Shown here: positions 20,042-28,687 of the stretch, piece by piece | Layout: each line of letters begins with the position of its first letter | Position numbering within the stretch: the first letter of the stretch is position 1 | NCBI GenBank assembly: GCA_947095585.1 | Contig: OX352761.1 | Span: 62,944,882-63,008,881, forward strand | Source: Nephrocerus scutellatus | Lineage: Eukaryota; Arthropoda; Insecta; Diptera; Pipunculidae | Direction of reading: 5' to 3' | Length of the DNA: 64,000 nucleotides | Notes under the pieces: generated by a model | Told to the model about the DNA's origin: nothing | The model's input: the letters and a program-made list of their open reading frames with translations, nothing else | Databases searched by the model: none | Program-made: the position numbers and the translations under genes

Positions 20042-21359
20042 TCTTATGGAGTGCGAAAACTGGAGAGGCATTTGCGTTCTCTCTGCACTTGCAAAAGTAA
20101 TAGCCAAAGAAGTACTTGAGCGTATTAAGGAACATCTGGAAGACACACTCGATGCCGAACAAGCAGGTTTCCGCACTGTATCCTCCTGTGTAGACCACAT
20201 AAACACCCTGCGGATCATTATTGAACAGTGCGTTGAATTCCGGTCACCACTGCACCTGCTGATCATCGATGTTGAGAAGGCGTTTGACAGTGTCAACAGA
20301 CAGTTTATCTGGCTCGCCTTGCGCAGGAGAGGTATACCCGATAAACTAATAGCTATTATTAAAACAACCTATGATGGCTCTAAATGTCATGTGCTGCATA
20401 GAGGAAAGCTGTCAGAGGAATTCGAGATCCTAAGTGGGGTACGACAAGGTTGCATTCTATCGCCGATACTTTTTTTGTTGGTGATTAGCGATGTACTTCG
20501 CGCAGCTTTATCTACTGGAAACGGAGGAATTCGTTGGACTCTTACATCTCAACTCAAACATCTGGATTACGCTGACGACGTTTGTTTACTCTCACACAGA
20601 ATCATGGAGCTGCACCAAATGACAACAAATGTGGAGAGGGAGGCAAATGTTGCGGGTTTGAAGATTAATACTGCCAAAAACAAAATCATCAACCTCGGAA
20701 CTAACTCAGTTACTCATGTTAACATTGCTGGGCAGCCGGTAGAGAGAGTAGAGAGTTTGCAATATCTTGGGAGTATTGTCTCGACCGAAGGGGGAACCGA
20801 ACAGGACATTGTCAACCGAATCGGCAAAGCAAAATCGGTGTTTGGAATGATGTCCATGATATGGCGAAGCAATGCGATCAGCTTAAACACCAAGCTGCGA
20901 CTGTTCCGCTCAAATGTTGAATCTATGCTGTTGTATGGGTGCAGCACTTGGAAGGTGACAGCTACTATCACAAAAAGATTACAAACGTTCGTAAATAGGT
21001 GCCTACGGAACATCTTAAGGGTTTTCTGGCGTAACCGTATCTCTAACGTACATCTTTACCAGAGAACGGGTCAGGGACCAATAGGCACAACCATCCAACG
21101 ACGGAAGTGGCAGTGGATTGGTCATACACTCCGAAAAGGCGACAGTTCCATAGCAAACTACGCAATGCAATGGAACCCGTTATCTCAGGATGGTAGAAGA
21201 ACGGGTCGTCCGAGAAATACATGGCGCAGAATAGTTGAGGAGGAGGCACGGCAATTGGGGAAGAGTTGGAGAGAGCTGAAGCTTATTGCCAGGAACAGCA
21301 CGCGATGGCGCGTAGGCGTAGTAGAGGCCCTAGGACCCACAAGGGGATACAGGACATAA
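20036..21359 (+). pseudogene. RTE-A copy 1 reverse transcriptase
   Basis: A long open frame (about 440 codons) with the RT motifs in order: EAGF-like EQAGFRTVSSC, IIDVEKAFDSV (first catalytic Asp), SGVRQGCILSPILF, YADDVCLL (catalytic box at about 20570-20593) and YLGSIVS. The C-terminus has a basic region and a conserved end GPTRGYRT. There is no RNase H. Only the 1-bp insertion at its start and the missing linker separate it from the endonuclease. Confidence 0.88.
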
Positions 21360-21382
21360 AGAAAGAAGAAAGAGAAGCCTGC

Positions 21383-22055
21383 ACACTAGAATGCCTAAAA
21401 ATACAGAAGAACGGAGATCTATATCATTCGACAGTCAGGCCGCTCTGCTAGCGCTAAAAGGCACGGTATTCAATTCAAAAACAACGTCGAGCTGCTACTG
21501 CCACCTAAATGAATTGGCAAAAACCAACAAGGTCAACCTGATGTGGTCTCCAGACCATTCAGGCATTTATGGGAACGAGACAGCAGACCTCTGCGCAAGA
21601 GCAGGCGCGGCCCCGACTGGCCCCAAGCCTTCAGCAAGAGCCACCTCAAAAATAAGATAAAAGAGTGGGCAAACAACGCCATCGAGGCTGAATGGGAATT
21701 ATCAACTACGATGAAACAAACCAAAAAGTTTCAAATACAACATTAAAAATATAAACAAAGCAATCAAGTTAAACCGACAAACACTGAGATTCTTTGTCTG
21801 GCTCATGACGGGACATGGCCCATCTAAGGGCCACTTAACAAAAATGGGGAAATTTTAAACAGATCGCTGCCGATTTTGCGGCGAGGCAGAGGAGACGCCA
21901 GAACACATACTTTTTATATGTGATGCCCTCACCCGAAAAAGACTTCGATACCTCAAGGCTCACACAGTTTTATGGCAGAATGCCAGACCTATCGACCTGG
22001 CAGATATATTGGCATTTATAAGAGGACTAAGCCACCACATAATGTGGTAGACATC
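21383..22055 (+). pseudogene. LINE-A RNase H, second part, and C-terminal zinc region
   Basis: RNase H resumes with the SDSQAALLAL-like segment and NKVNLMWSPDHSGIYGNE, carrying the catalytic Asp and the late Asp/His motif of LINE RNase H. Shifted frames then read LTGHGPSKGHL and a CRFC/EETPEHILFIC cluster, the C-terminal CCHC-type motif of R1/LOA-type ORF2. Several frameshifts and stops. The 3' UTR is short and ends in AACAT repeats at 22129. Confidence 0.75.
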
Positions 22056-22145
22056 TGGGACGCACAATAGACCTTAAGGTCGCAGTGCACAAGGCTTTCC
22101 AGCCCACCAACAATAACATAACATAACATATGGCAGGATAGTTAT

Positions 22146-22396
22146 CTGCACCCAGTAATATGTCGATTTTGTTCGGCATGTTGTAATTCGGATCTGGCCC
22201 ATAACAGGTTACTAATGTGGGGCCATTTCCAAGCATTGAAGCTGTGTTCCGGCAGGTCTCCGACTAGCTGGTCTACTACTAGTGCACTTACTTAAAATTT
22301 AAATTTTGACGAAAATCTTGGCTTGATGTTAAAGTTGATTCGCTGGTCTGAAACTCCAGCTTTAGCTCCTCCTATTCCTTTATACTCAACGAGAGT
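22146..22396 (-). pseudogene. BEL-1 pol after the protease
   Basis: Minus sequence continuing BEL-1 from the protease towards the linker at 16804. Frames are short and broken. The assignment rests on its position between recognised BEL-1 segments and on the LINE-A target duplication at 22130-22145. Confidence 0.55.
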
Positions 22397-22705
22397 TTAT
22401 TGGCTTTGAATGTTTAGTTTTTTCGCCGCGTTGTAAGTTATGAACGATGCTTGAGATTCTGGGTCAATCAATACTCTAAGCAATTCTGGATAAGAGCCAT
22501 TTGTTGGAACCATTACTAAGGCTGTGCTCAAGATTACTTGCGCTGTTGTAGATGTATTATTTACCATATGTGTCTCCACCACTGGTGTTGTTCTTTGTGT
22601 TAATGGATGCCGTGCCTTTGGTAAATTGTTCTGCTGAGCTACAGTTGTATTTTTGGTAACACCTTCTTTTGTGTGGAGAAGGTTATGGTGTTTGCCCTTG
22701 CACAC
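22397..22705 (-). pseudogene. BEL-1 second zinc knuckle and protease start
   Basis: The frame begins CKGKHHNLLH, the end of the BEL Gag zinc-knuckle pair. A Thr/Pro-rich linker follows, then the protease fold LSTALVMVP...LLRVLIDPESQASFIT. The active-site triad position reads D-P-E instead of the usual D-S/T-G, so catalysis is doubtful. The frame stops at 22397. Confidence 0.75.
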
Positions 22706-22923
22706 TAAACAAAAATTCTGCTGCGTTCAATCGTTGACATTTGCAAAAATGATTTGCACGTGTCAATGTTGTGTGATCCTTTACAATTTATGCATCTGCT
22801 TGTTGTTACTACTAATGTCGTTATTGCCATTTGGGGTTGTGCTCGACTGCTTGTTGGTTGATGCCGGTTGCTTTTATTTCCGATTGCGTCTAGTGATTGG
22901 AAACGTTTTTTCAAAAACAGCAA
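22706..22923 (-). pseudogene. BEL-1 Gag, first zinc knuckle
   Basis: The frame holds CINCKGSHNIDTCKSF, a CX2CX3HX4C-type zinc knuckle of BEL Gag followed by ERSRIFV, the usual spacer before the second knuckle. It continues at 22705 in the next frame. Confidence 0.7.
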
Positions 22924-22984
22924 AAATTTATGTAGATGTTGATTCTCTTTGGGATCTTCTAAAGTTGTCTCATAAATTCTGATG

Positions 22985-23814
22985 GTCTCACTGTCAAATT
23001 TTTTTTTGCAAAATGTGAATGATCAAGATTGTTTTTCAAAGATGTCTGAGAAACCTTTCCATTTCGTGATGTCACCATAGAAATGTGGAATTTCTATGTT
23101 TGGTAATCGGACTTCCACTGTGTTGTTGTTTGTTTGATGATGACTGTCATTCTCCATCTCAATTGTGATTTTTACCACAATGTCATCATATTCTTGTCTT
23201 ATGCTGTTGTATTGCTGTTCCATGAAGTATTTTAAATTCGTCTCATCTTCGTCTGAAGCTTCTAAATGTATCTTCTCGTCGAGGTCCGTTATCTGCTCCA
23301 TCACTCTTTCAATGTGTTTCAAGGCGAGCTTTAATGCTTGCTTCGGTTTATTTTCTTGCAAGGCGTCTTCCGCTGTTCTTATTTCCCTATTCAGAGTTCT
23401 TATTTTAATTGTCTGCTGTTTTATCATCTGATCGAACTCTTTCCTGTTGGTAATTTCTGTAGTTGTGATATTGACATCGGATTGTTGTTGTGTCTTCTTC
23501 GGTGCTGTCTGCTCGCTGTCGTCTATTGCTTGCTCATGGTTTAGAAGTGTCCGCATCTCATCAATAACGAGGTTGTAAATCTCCGCAATCTCCTTTCTGA
23601 TTGTTGTATATGGATTATGTTGGTCTAACGATGGTTTCTTGTTTCGGATGATATCATCAGTGGTGAGGAATTCTTTGTAGAGCGTTTTCAATGCCTCTAT
23701 TTTCTTCTCCAGATATGATTTTGTTTTTCGGGTAGCACTATCTTTGTAATAATTCGTTTTAAATTGAATTATCTTTTCGGTTGCTACCTCTTGTTGTGTT
23801 AGAAGCGCATCCAT
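22985..23814 (-). pseudogene. BEL-1 Gag, N-terminal region
   Basis: An open frame of 263 codons from an ATG at 23814. It is Lys/Glu-rich with predicted coiled-coil character, and ends in RLPNIEIPHFYGDITKWKGF, the conserved start of the BEL/Pao capsid domain. Shortly after (about 22985) the sequence jumps to the zinc-knuckle region, so most of the capsid core is deleted. Confidence 0.8.
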
Positions 23815-24253
23815 ATTGTTAAGTTGTCTTCTGGTGTGTGGCTCAGACAGATTCTTGATGCTTGTTACAGCCGTAGTTTGTTGTGGACACGGTAACTTCT
23901 AGGTGCCGGTTCCTGGTTGGCTTGGAAGCACTGATGATCAGGATGGTTTTTCAGTCAATTTTGTGTGCTAGTTGACTGTAAGTTATTAGCTTTAGTTGTA
24001 TGATGGCTTTGTAACTTCTAGTGGTTGGTGGCTGGAGCTGTAAATCCCAGTTTCCGTTGGTAGGTGCATCTGGGTCTTCTGGGTTGTGAATTCCAGTATC
24101 CGTTGGTCGGTGCATCTGCGTCTTCTTGGTGCCAGTTTCTGGTTGGCTTCGAAGGACAAATGTTGGTATCTTCTAGTGGAGTTGTAAATTCCGTTGTTGT
24201 AAATTCCGGGTTCCGTTGGTGGTTGAAATCGTATCTTCTGGTGGCCAGTTGCT
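23815..24253 (-). other. BEL-1 leader with degenerate direct repeats
   Basis: Non-coding leader between primer site and gag. At about 24040-24130 two adjacent copies of a roughly 45-bp unit are visible on + (core CCGTTGGT(A/C)GGTGCATCTG), with further diverged copies around 24180-24240 (GTAAATTCCG...CCGTTGGT). The repeats also echo the primer-site region (GGTTGG...GAAGGAC). Confidence 0.55.
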
Positions 24254-24271
24254 GGTTGGATCGAAGGACCA
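24254..24271 (-). promoter_or_regulatory. BEL-1 primer binding site
   Basis: On minus, TGGTCCTTCGATCCAACC follows one base after an LTR-like end (GCTGAACA). The TGG start and position support a tRNA primer site. The tRNA is not identified. Confidence 0.6.
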
Positions 24272-24272
24272 A

Positions 24273-24900
24273 TGTTCAGCATAGGAAATACTTTTCCTTA
24301 AACTTAATAGAATATCTTCCGCTTGCCGTGGGTCGGGGCTTGACAAAGATATTGACTCGGCGATAGGTTTTTTGAACTATATTTTATTTGACCAAATTTG
24401 ATATGCTATATTGCATATTCACATTAATAAAATCATCGTAATAAGGTTAAGATAAAGTGTGTGCACAAACAACATATCGTGTTATGAATGTCAAGGTGAA
24501 AATGATGCCTTGCATTTGTGTGGGAATATGCTGCGTTGCATATTCACAGTGACAATAAGAAAATAAGGATGCCCTACGTTTGGTGCTTATGTTCTATGTT
24601 CACTATGTGATGGAACATAAACGCTTAATGTTTTTAATTATTTCTTCACATCCATTTCATTTTATAAATGTGGTTTTTGGTATTTCAAAATTAAATTAAA
24701 ACAAAAAAACTAGTGTCTTGTTAAATGTTTATGACAATGACAACTGACAATAACAATGCAAGCAAGAAGTTGCTAAAGTTCATATGGGTAAATTAAAGAA
24801 TGAGAGAAATTAGCTAAGCTTTTCGTTCGATTTTGACGTAAGAATAAGCCCACTGCAGTCCATTATTGTTGGACCTTTAATGTTCAAAGTAGTAGTAGTA
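24273..24900 (-). repeat. BEL-1 5' LTR (outer end uncertain)
   Basis: On minus the stretch ends GCTGAACA next to the primer site, as an LTR should. No matching second LTR exists in the window, so the outer end is a guess; the AT-rich non-coding sequence runs on to about 25190 without a clear break. Confidence 0.4.
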
Positions 24901-26098
24901 AATTGCGTGTGTTTAAATTGACAGCAACTGCATGCTGAATTTTCTTATATTGATTTCCTTTGGAATTCGAATATCGATCGGTGGTTCAACCAACCGAATT
25001 GGGTTTGTTTAATTTTTTTAGTTACGCAGATAATGCTTGTATTCTTAAACGTTCTAAGCAAAACTAATAAGTAATAGCTGTTAAAAAAGAGGTATAAAAC
25101 TGCCGAAATATATAAATCTGCGCGATGCGCTCGTCGATCGGTATTTGACAGCCAAACGGACAAATAGCTACCGAGTTTTAAGTCAACTAAAAAAAATATT
25201 ATTTTTATTTGGCCTTTTAAAATTGATTGATATTTAAAAATATTATTTTTATTTGGCCTTTTAAAATTGATTGATATTTGTTTTATTTGCTATACGCTTC
25301 ATACTATACTAGTTACCGTGTGCAAAGTGAAACGATCAGCACAAATAACGAAAAAAAGAATAAACAGAAAAAAGTCACGTATATTTCTACCCGGGACTGT
25401 CCGAAAAAACATATTCATACTTCTCCCAGCACTTATAGAATAAAAAAGGCATGTTAGAAAGAGACACTGTCAAACCTCGTCTTAATGCGCTTGCTTGTCA
25501 TTTTGTTGTTTTGTATTTCCTTGAAACGAATATCAATTGCGCTTGTAGTTACACTATTAAATTTAAAAGAAAAACAAGTAATTTTATAAACACGTGTTAT
25601 CTAATAAAAATACATTTTTAATTTAAAACATTTAGTATTGTGCGTAGTAAACTTTAATTTGAAACAAACTGCAAACTCGCGTTGAATTAATATTTTTTCG
25701 CGATTTGTTGTGTTTTTTTGTGATTTGCCAATCTTTATCCATTTCTGAGCTATGTTTAAAGTTTCAAGTCTCTAGCTCAATGGGAATTTAATTTCGAATA
25801 ATGACTAATAGCTCACTTCACTTGTTTAATTCAACTTCCGATAGACGGACGACTAAATTTTGTCTACTACTTTTGTCCTCGTGTTAGACAGAAACTGAAA
25901 TCACAAAAAACCAGATTTAACGAGTTAATTGTTTAAATTATCATGAAAATGAAACAGTAATTCCCATTTGAAAGTGCCTGTTTTTGGAATCCAACTTGGG
26001 AATTGCTACAGATTTGCTGTTACTATACTAACTATTTCTTCACCGAAATCCAAATGATTCCTAGAGACTGAATGTTGCTCCACCCGCGTATTTGATTT
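24901..26098. other. Non-coding AT-rich sequence, unassigned
   Basis: About 1.2 kb with no recognisable coding, RNA or TE terminal signal apart from the 44-bp tandem duplication at 25192-25279. It could be host intergenic DNA or an unrecognised non-coding TE part. Confidence 0.4.
25192..25279. repeat. Perfect tandem duplication, 2 x 44 bp
   Basis: The unit starting AAAAATATTATTTTTATTTG occurs at 25192-25235 and again at 25236-25279 without differences. No TE motif is associated. A recent slippage or repair duplication is the simplest explanation. Confidence 0.9.
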
Positions 26099-26250
26099 TT
26101 ATACGATATCTCGCAGTTTTCTATGAATATTTGTAACTACTCTTGCGTCAGGAATGTGACACGTTTGGAATTTGCATTGATATTCATTGCGAGCTCGTGG
26201 TGCATTACCATCGCAAAATCCATAAAAAAAATTGATATCAACGTACTCCT
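26099..26250 (-). pseudogene. DUF4817-like helix-turn-helix remnant
   Basis: The minus frame contains YVDINFFYGFCDGNAPRARN and, further on, PDARVVTNIHRKLRD. This resembles the DUF4817 helix-turn-helix domain found in many insect transposon-related proteins. Only this domain (about 50 residues) is present and no transposase core follows. Which TE class it came from is unknown. Confidence 0.5.
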
Positions 26251-26277
26251 CACATGAAAACTCTGCCATCATTAAGA

Positions 26278-26338
26278 CAAAAGACACTGCTTAATCAAAG
26301 ACACTGCTTAATCAACAAAAGACACTGCTTACTCAACA
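26278..26338. repeat. Short tandem repeat AAAGACACTGCTTAATCAA
   Basis: Three imperfect copies of a 19-24 bp unit, with AAAGACACTGCTTA at the core of each, separated by a CAAC in the last interval. No function is evident. Confidence 0.8.
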
Positions 26339-26488
26339 ATAAATGCCACATAAGAGTACCGAAGCAGAGACAGCAACCGCACACAAAATACGAGTTTTTA
26401 CCGTTTGCTCGGGTTTTCAGGCCATCATAAACGAATATTAGCCTAAATTCAATGACAAGGAGGACATTTTGAGCATCTTTTTTAACTA

Positions 26489-27449
26489 AAGGGTTTTTCA
26501 ATAAGAGCACTTCAACTTTTTTTTTGAATAAAACACAAACTGTTCGACTTTTGAACTAACTTTTTTTTTATTAACGAATTTGAACATATACATATGACAC
26601 ATTTAAGTATGAAACTCGATTTCTTTTGCATGACCACCGCGTGCACGTTTTACGAAGTCCAATCTTTGAACCCAATTTTCGACCACTCTTTCGCATAAAT
26701 CGGCCGAAATTCCAGCAATTTCACGTTCAATATTGGCTCTGAGCTCTTGCAACTTCGCCGGCTTATTGGCATAGACCAATGACTTCACATAACCCCAAAG
26801 AAAATAATTTAGAGGTGTCAAATCAAACGAGCGCGGCGGCCACTGGACGGGCCCATTTCGCGAAATAACACGCTCATCGAACATAGTCTTCAATAATGCG
26901 ATTGTATCGTGTGCTGTGTGGCATGTGGCCCCGTCCCGCTGAAACCACATGTCGTCCAAGTCCATTTCATTCAATTGCGGCCAAAAAAAATCGTTTATCA
27001 TATCGCGGTACCGATTTCCATTAACAGTAACGTGGCGATCGTTATCGTCGATGAAAAAATATGGCCCAATGACGCCGCCGGCATGTAATCCGCACCAAAC
27101 AGTGACTTTTTCGGGATGCAACGGTGCCTCATGAATCACGTGTGGGTTGCTTTCTGCCCAGTAACGCATATTTTGCTTGTTGACAAATCCTTCTAGCCAA
27201 AAGTGAGCCTCATCGCTGAAGATGATTTTTCGGTGAAAATCTGCATCATTTTCGATTTGCTCTTGAGCAACAGAACGATTATTTCGATAAAAAATTTGCA
27301 CGATTTTCAATCGCTGTTCACATGTGTAGCGCTCCATGATGAAATGTATAATAATGAAGTTTCCAAATGACAAAAGAACAATAAAAAATATGGCTTCGTT
27401 CGCCGTCCCTATCGGAGAAAAGTTGAAGCGCACCTGTTGAAACACCCGA
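26489..27449 (-). mobile_element. Mariner-B, internally deleted mariner-like element
   Basis: A 961-bp element flanked by TA (26487-26488 and 27450-27451). The ends are imperfect inverted repeats, GGGTTTTTCAATAAGAGCAC on one side and GGGTGTTTCAACAGGTGCGC on the other, both continuing TTCAACTTTT. Related to, but clearly distinct from, the three intact mariners. The transposase gene has lost about 350 bp internally. Confidence 0.88.
26603..27337 (-). pseudogene. Mariner-B transposase with internal in-frame deletion
   Basis: From the ATG at 27337 the frame reads MERYTCEQRLKIVQIFYRNN, the first helix-turn-helix start, then jumps (VAQEQIENDADF) to just before the catalytic core. About 118 residues are missing compared with the 361-residue transposases here. 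The core keeps all three Asp (FSDEAHF, FQRDGATCH, PPRSFDLTPLN) with 36 residues between the last two. Without most of its DNA-binding region it should not act on its own ends. The Met further upstream at 27454 lies outside the terminal repeat and is not the start. Confidence 0.88.
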
Positions 27450-27451
27450 TA

Positions 27452-28253
27452 CATGTATTAATTTTAATTTTTTCATCACATATTCAAATCTTTATACCAC
27501 AAAAAAATCGAGAGTCTTGAGCCAAAGTTTGTATTAGAAATTGTAGAGAATATTAAGGCGAATTAAAATAAGGTCAAAAAAATAAAAATTTATTACAGTT
27601 TTTTTTTGGGGAAAAATTGAATTTTATAAAAAAAAAATCATATTTTTTTTTACTTTAAAGCATCATAGCTCTCAAACGGATGCAGATGCAAGATAACCAC
27701 CTAGATCTTAAATTAGCCCATACAATTACCAGTTGGTTGCTCTCCGATAATTTGGAAGTTACAGTTTAATATTTGTGTGTATTTTTTAACAACATTTTTT
27801 AAACACCGTGCATCTCAAAGGATATCAAAAATTAACCCCACCCCTCCCTCCTAAACGTTTTTTTTTTCTCAGAATGAACCAAGGAATCAGTTCTTATCGG
27901 ATTAGCATCTCAAACCCGAACACTCTGTATAAGTCTTTGATGTGTTAAGATTTAAGAGTTAAGGGTGTTACTCTTCCCTTCAGAGGTATCGAAAAATAAT
28001 AAAAAAGAGCAGAAAATAGAGAGTAAGCTCATTTCCCCTCCATACCACCTTTTAATACAAAAGTTTCTGCGGGTAACATGTGAACAGGTTGTCAAAAACT
28101 AATTTATTGACAATGATCTTATATGGCGTTAATTTTTTCCTACACCATTCTTAACAAAGTGCACTAATTTTTGGCGAAAACGAAAAAAAATGTGCGTTCG
28201 CACATTTTGTATGTGAATTTGTGTCGAAATGGTCACACAAATGCCACGATGTT
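27452..28253. other. Non-coding sequence, unassigned
   Basis: No gene or TE signal is recognised. A near-palindrome (AAAATGTGCG/TTCGCACATTTT) lies at 28187-28208. The C-rich and A-rich stretch near 27840-27870 looks like ordinary low-complexity sequence. Confidence 0.4.
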
Positions 28254-28412
28254 AGCTGTATTTTATTTGCCGAGGAATAAGGAATTACAACAACAATTGC
28301 ACTGTCGAATTCCTTCTTTGGAATTTGAAAACCTGCTATTTGGCTGGTTTTGGCTGGTTTTGGCTGGTTTTGACATTCAAATTCCTTATTCGGATTCCAA
28401 ATAAAATACAGC
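28254..28412. mobile_element. Short palindromic MITE-like element
   Basis: Inverted repeats of about 34 bases (AGCTGTATTTTATTTG at one end, CAAATAAAATACAGCT at the other, continuing with GGAATAAGGAATT against AATTCCTTATTC) enclose about 90 bases. The middle contains three tandem copies of TTTTGGCTGG. Length, ends and lack of coding fit a miniature inverted-repeat element. A clear target duplication is not seen. Confidence 0.55.
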
Positions 28413-28468
28413 TGTTTTTAATTTTAAAATTGTAACATCCTTCCCGGCCAGACGCATCATAAACGTAA

Positions 28469-28508
28469 CGTTTACGACATTTTTGTTACACTAAAAATGT
28501 CGTAAACG
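28469..28508. repeat. Perfect 16-bp hairpin
   Basis: CGTTTACGACATTTTT (28469-28484) and its exact reverse complement (28493-28508) are separated by 8 bases. Around it ACGTAACGTTTACG and GTAAACGGTACGTTTTC repeat the CGTAA theme. Possibly a terminal or internal part of another small non-autonomous transposon. Confidence 0.8.
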
Positions 28509-28687
28509 GTACGTTTTCACGCTACGATTACGGTACGTATACCGCACTTTTGTCACAAGAGAAGTGAAACAAATTTACGCAGTGTTTCGTATGTATTAGT
28601 GTGTATAAAGTTGGTCATATTTGATGTCACGAAAACGTAAGGTTTAATGCTCTTTTAGAATTTAGCGTAAATAAATATTCATATATA

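Larger units (their letters stand above)
17503..21382 (+). mobile_element. RTE-A copy 1, inserted in LINE-A and split by Jockey-1
   Basis: Its 5' sequence (from GATCGGGAAAC) and 3' end (ACAGGACATAAA, then an AAG-rich tail) match RTE-A copy 2 at 41071-44222. The 5' untranslated part is split by Jockey-1 (17571-19189). Between endonuclease and RT a deletion of about 1 kb joins FCNTN to EWKKGM near 20000, compared with copy 2. No clear target duplication is visible. It carries endonuclease and RT but no RNase H. Confidence 0.8.
16805..22129 (+). mobile_element. LINE-A (R1/LOA-like, with RNase H), copy in BEL-1, carrying nested RTE-A and Jockey-1
   Basis: Bounded by a 16-bp target duplication (16789-16804 and 22130-22145) and ending in a short AACAT repeat tail. 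Without its passengers it is about 1.45 kb: a 5' region, an ORF1 start, then directly RNase H and the C-terminal domain. Compared with the LINE-A fragments at 34895 and in the array, all endonuclease and RT sequence is missing, so this is an internally deleted copy. Confidence 0.82.
11119..24900 (-). mobile_element. BEL-1, BEL/Pao LTR retrotransposon split by nested insertions
   Basis: Reading on minus: LTR (from 24273 upward), primer site, leader with degenerate repeats, gag, zinc knuckle, protease, linker, RT. Integrase and the 3' LTR are missing. Two insertions split it: LINE-A and its passengers (16805-22129, 16-bp duplication) and Gypsy-2 (11963-16333, 5-bp duplication). The upper boundary is approximate because the outer LTR end is not recognised. 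Confidence 0.75.

Noticed and set aside
24064..24366. 100-codon + frame
   Set aside because: It runs through the BEL-1 leader repeats and LTR end; its length follows from the repeats, not from coding.
26295..26510. 71-codon minus frame near the DUF4817-like remnant
   Set aside because: It overlaps short tandem repeats, shows no motif and reads like low-complexity translation. Not a credible gene.
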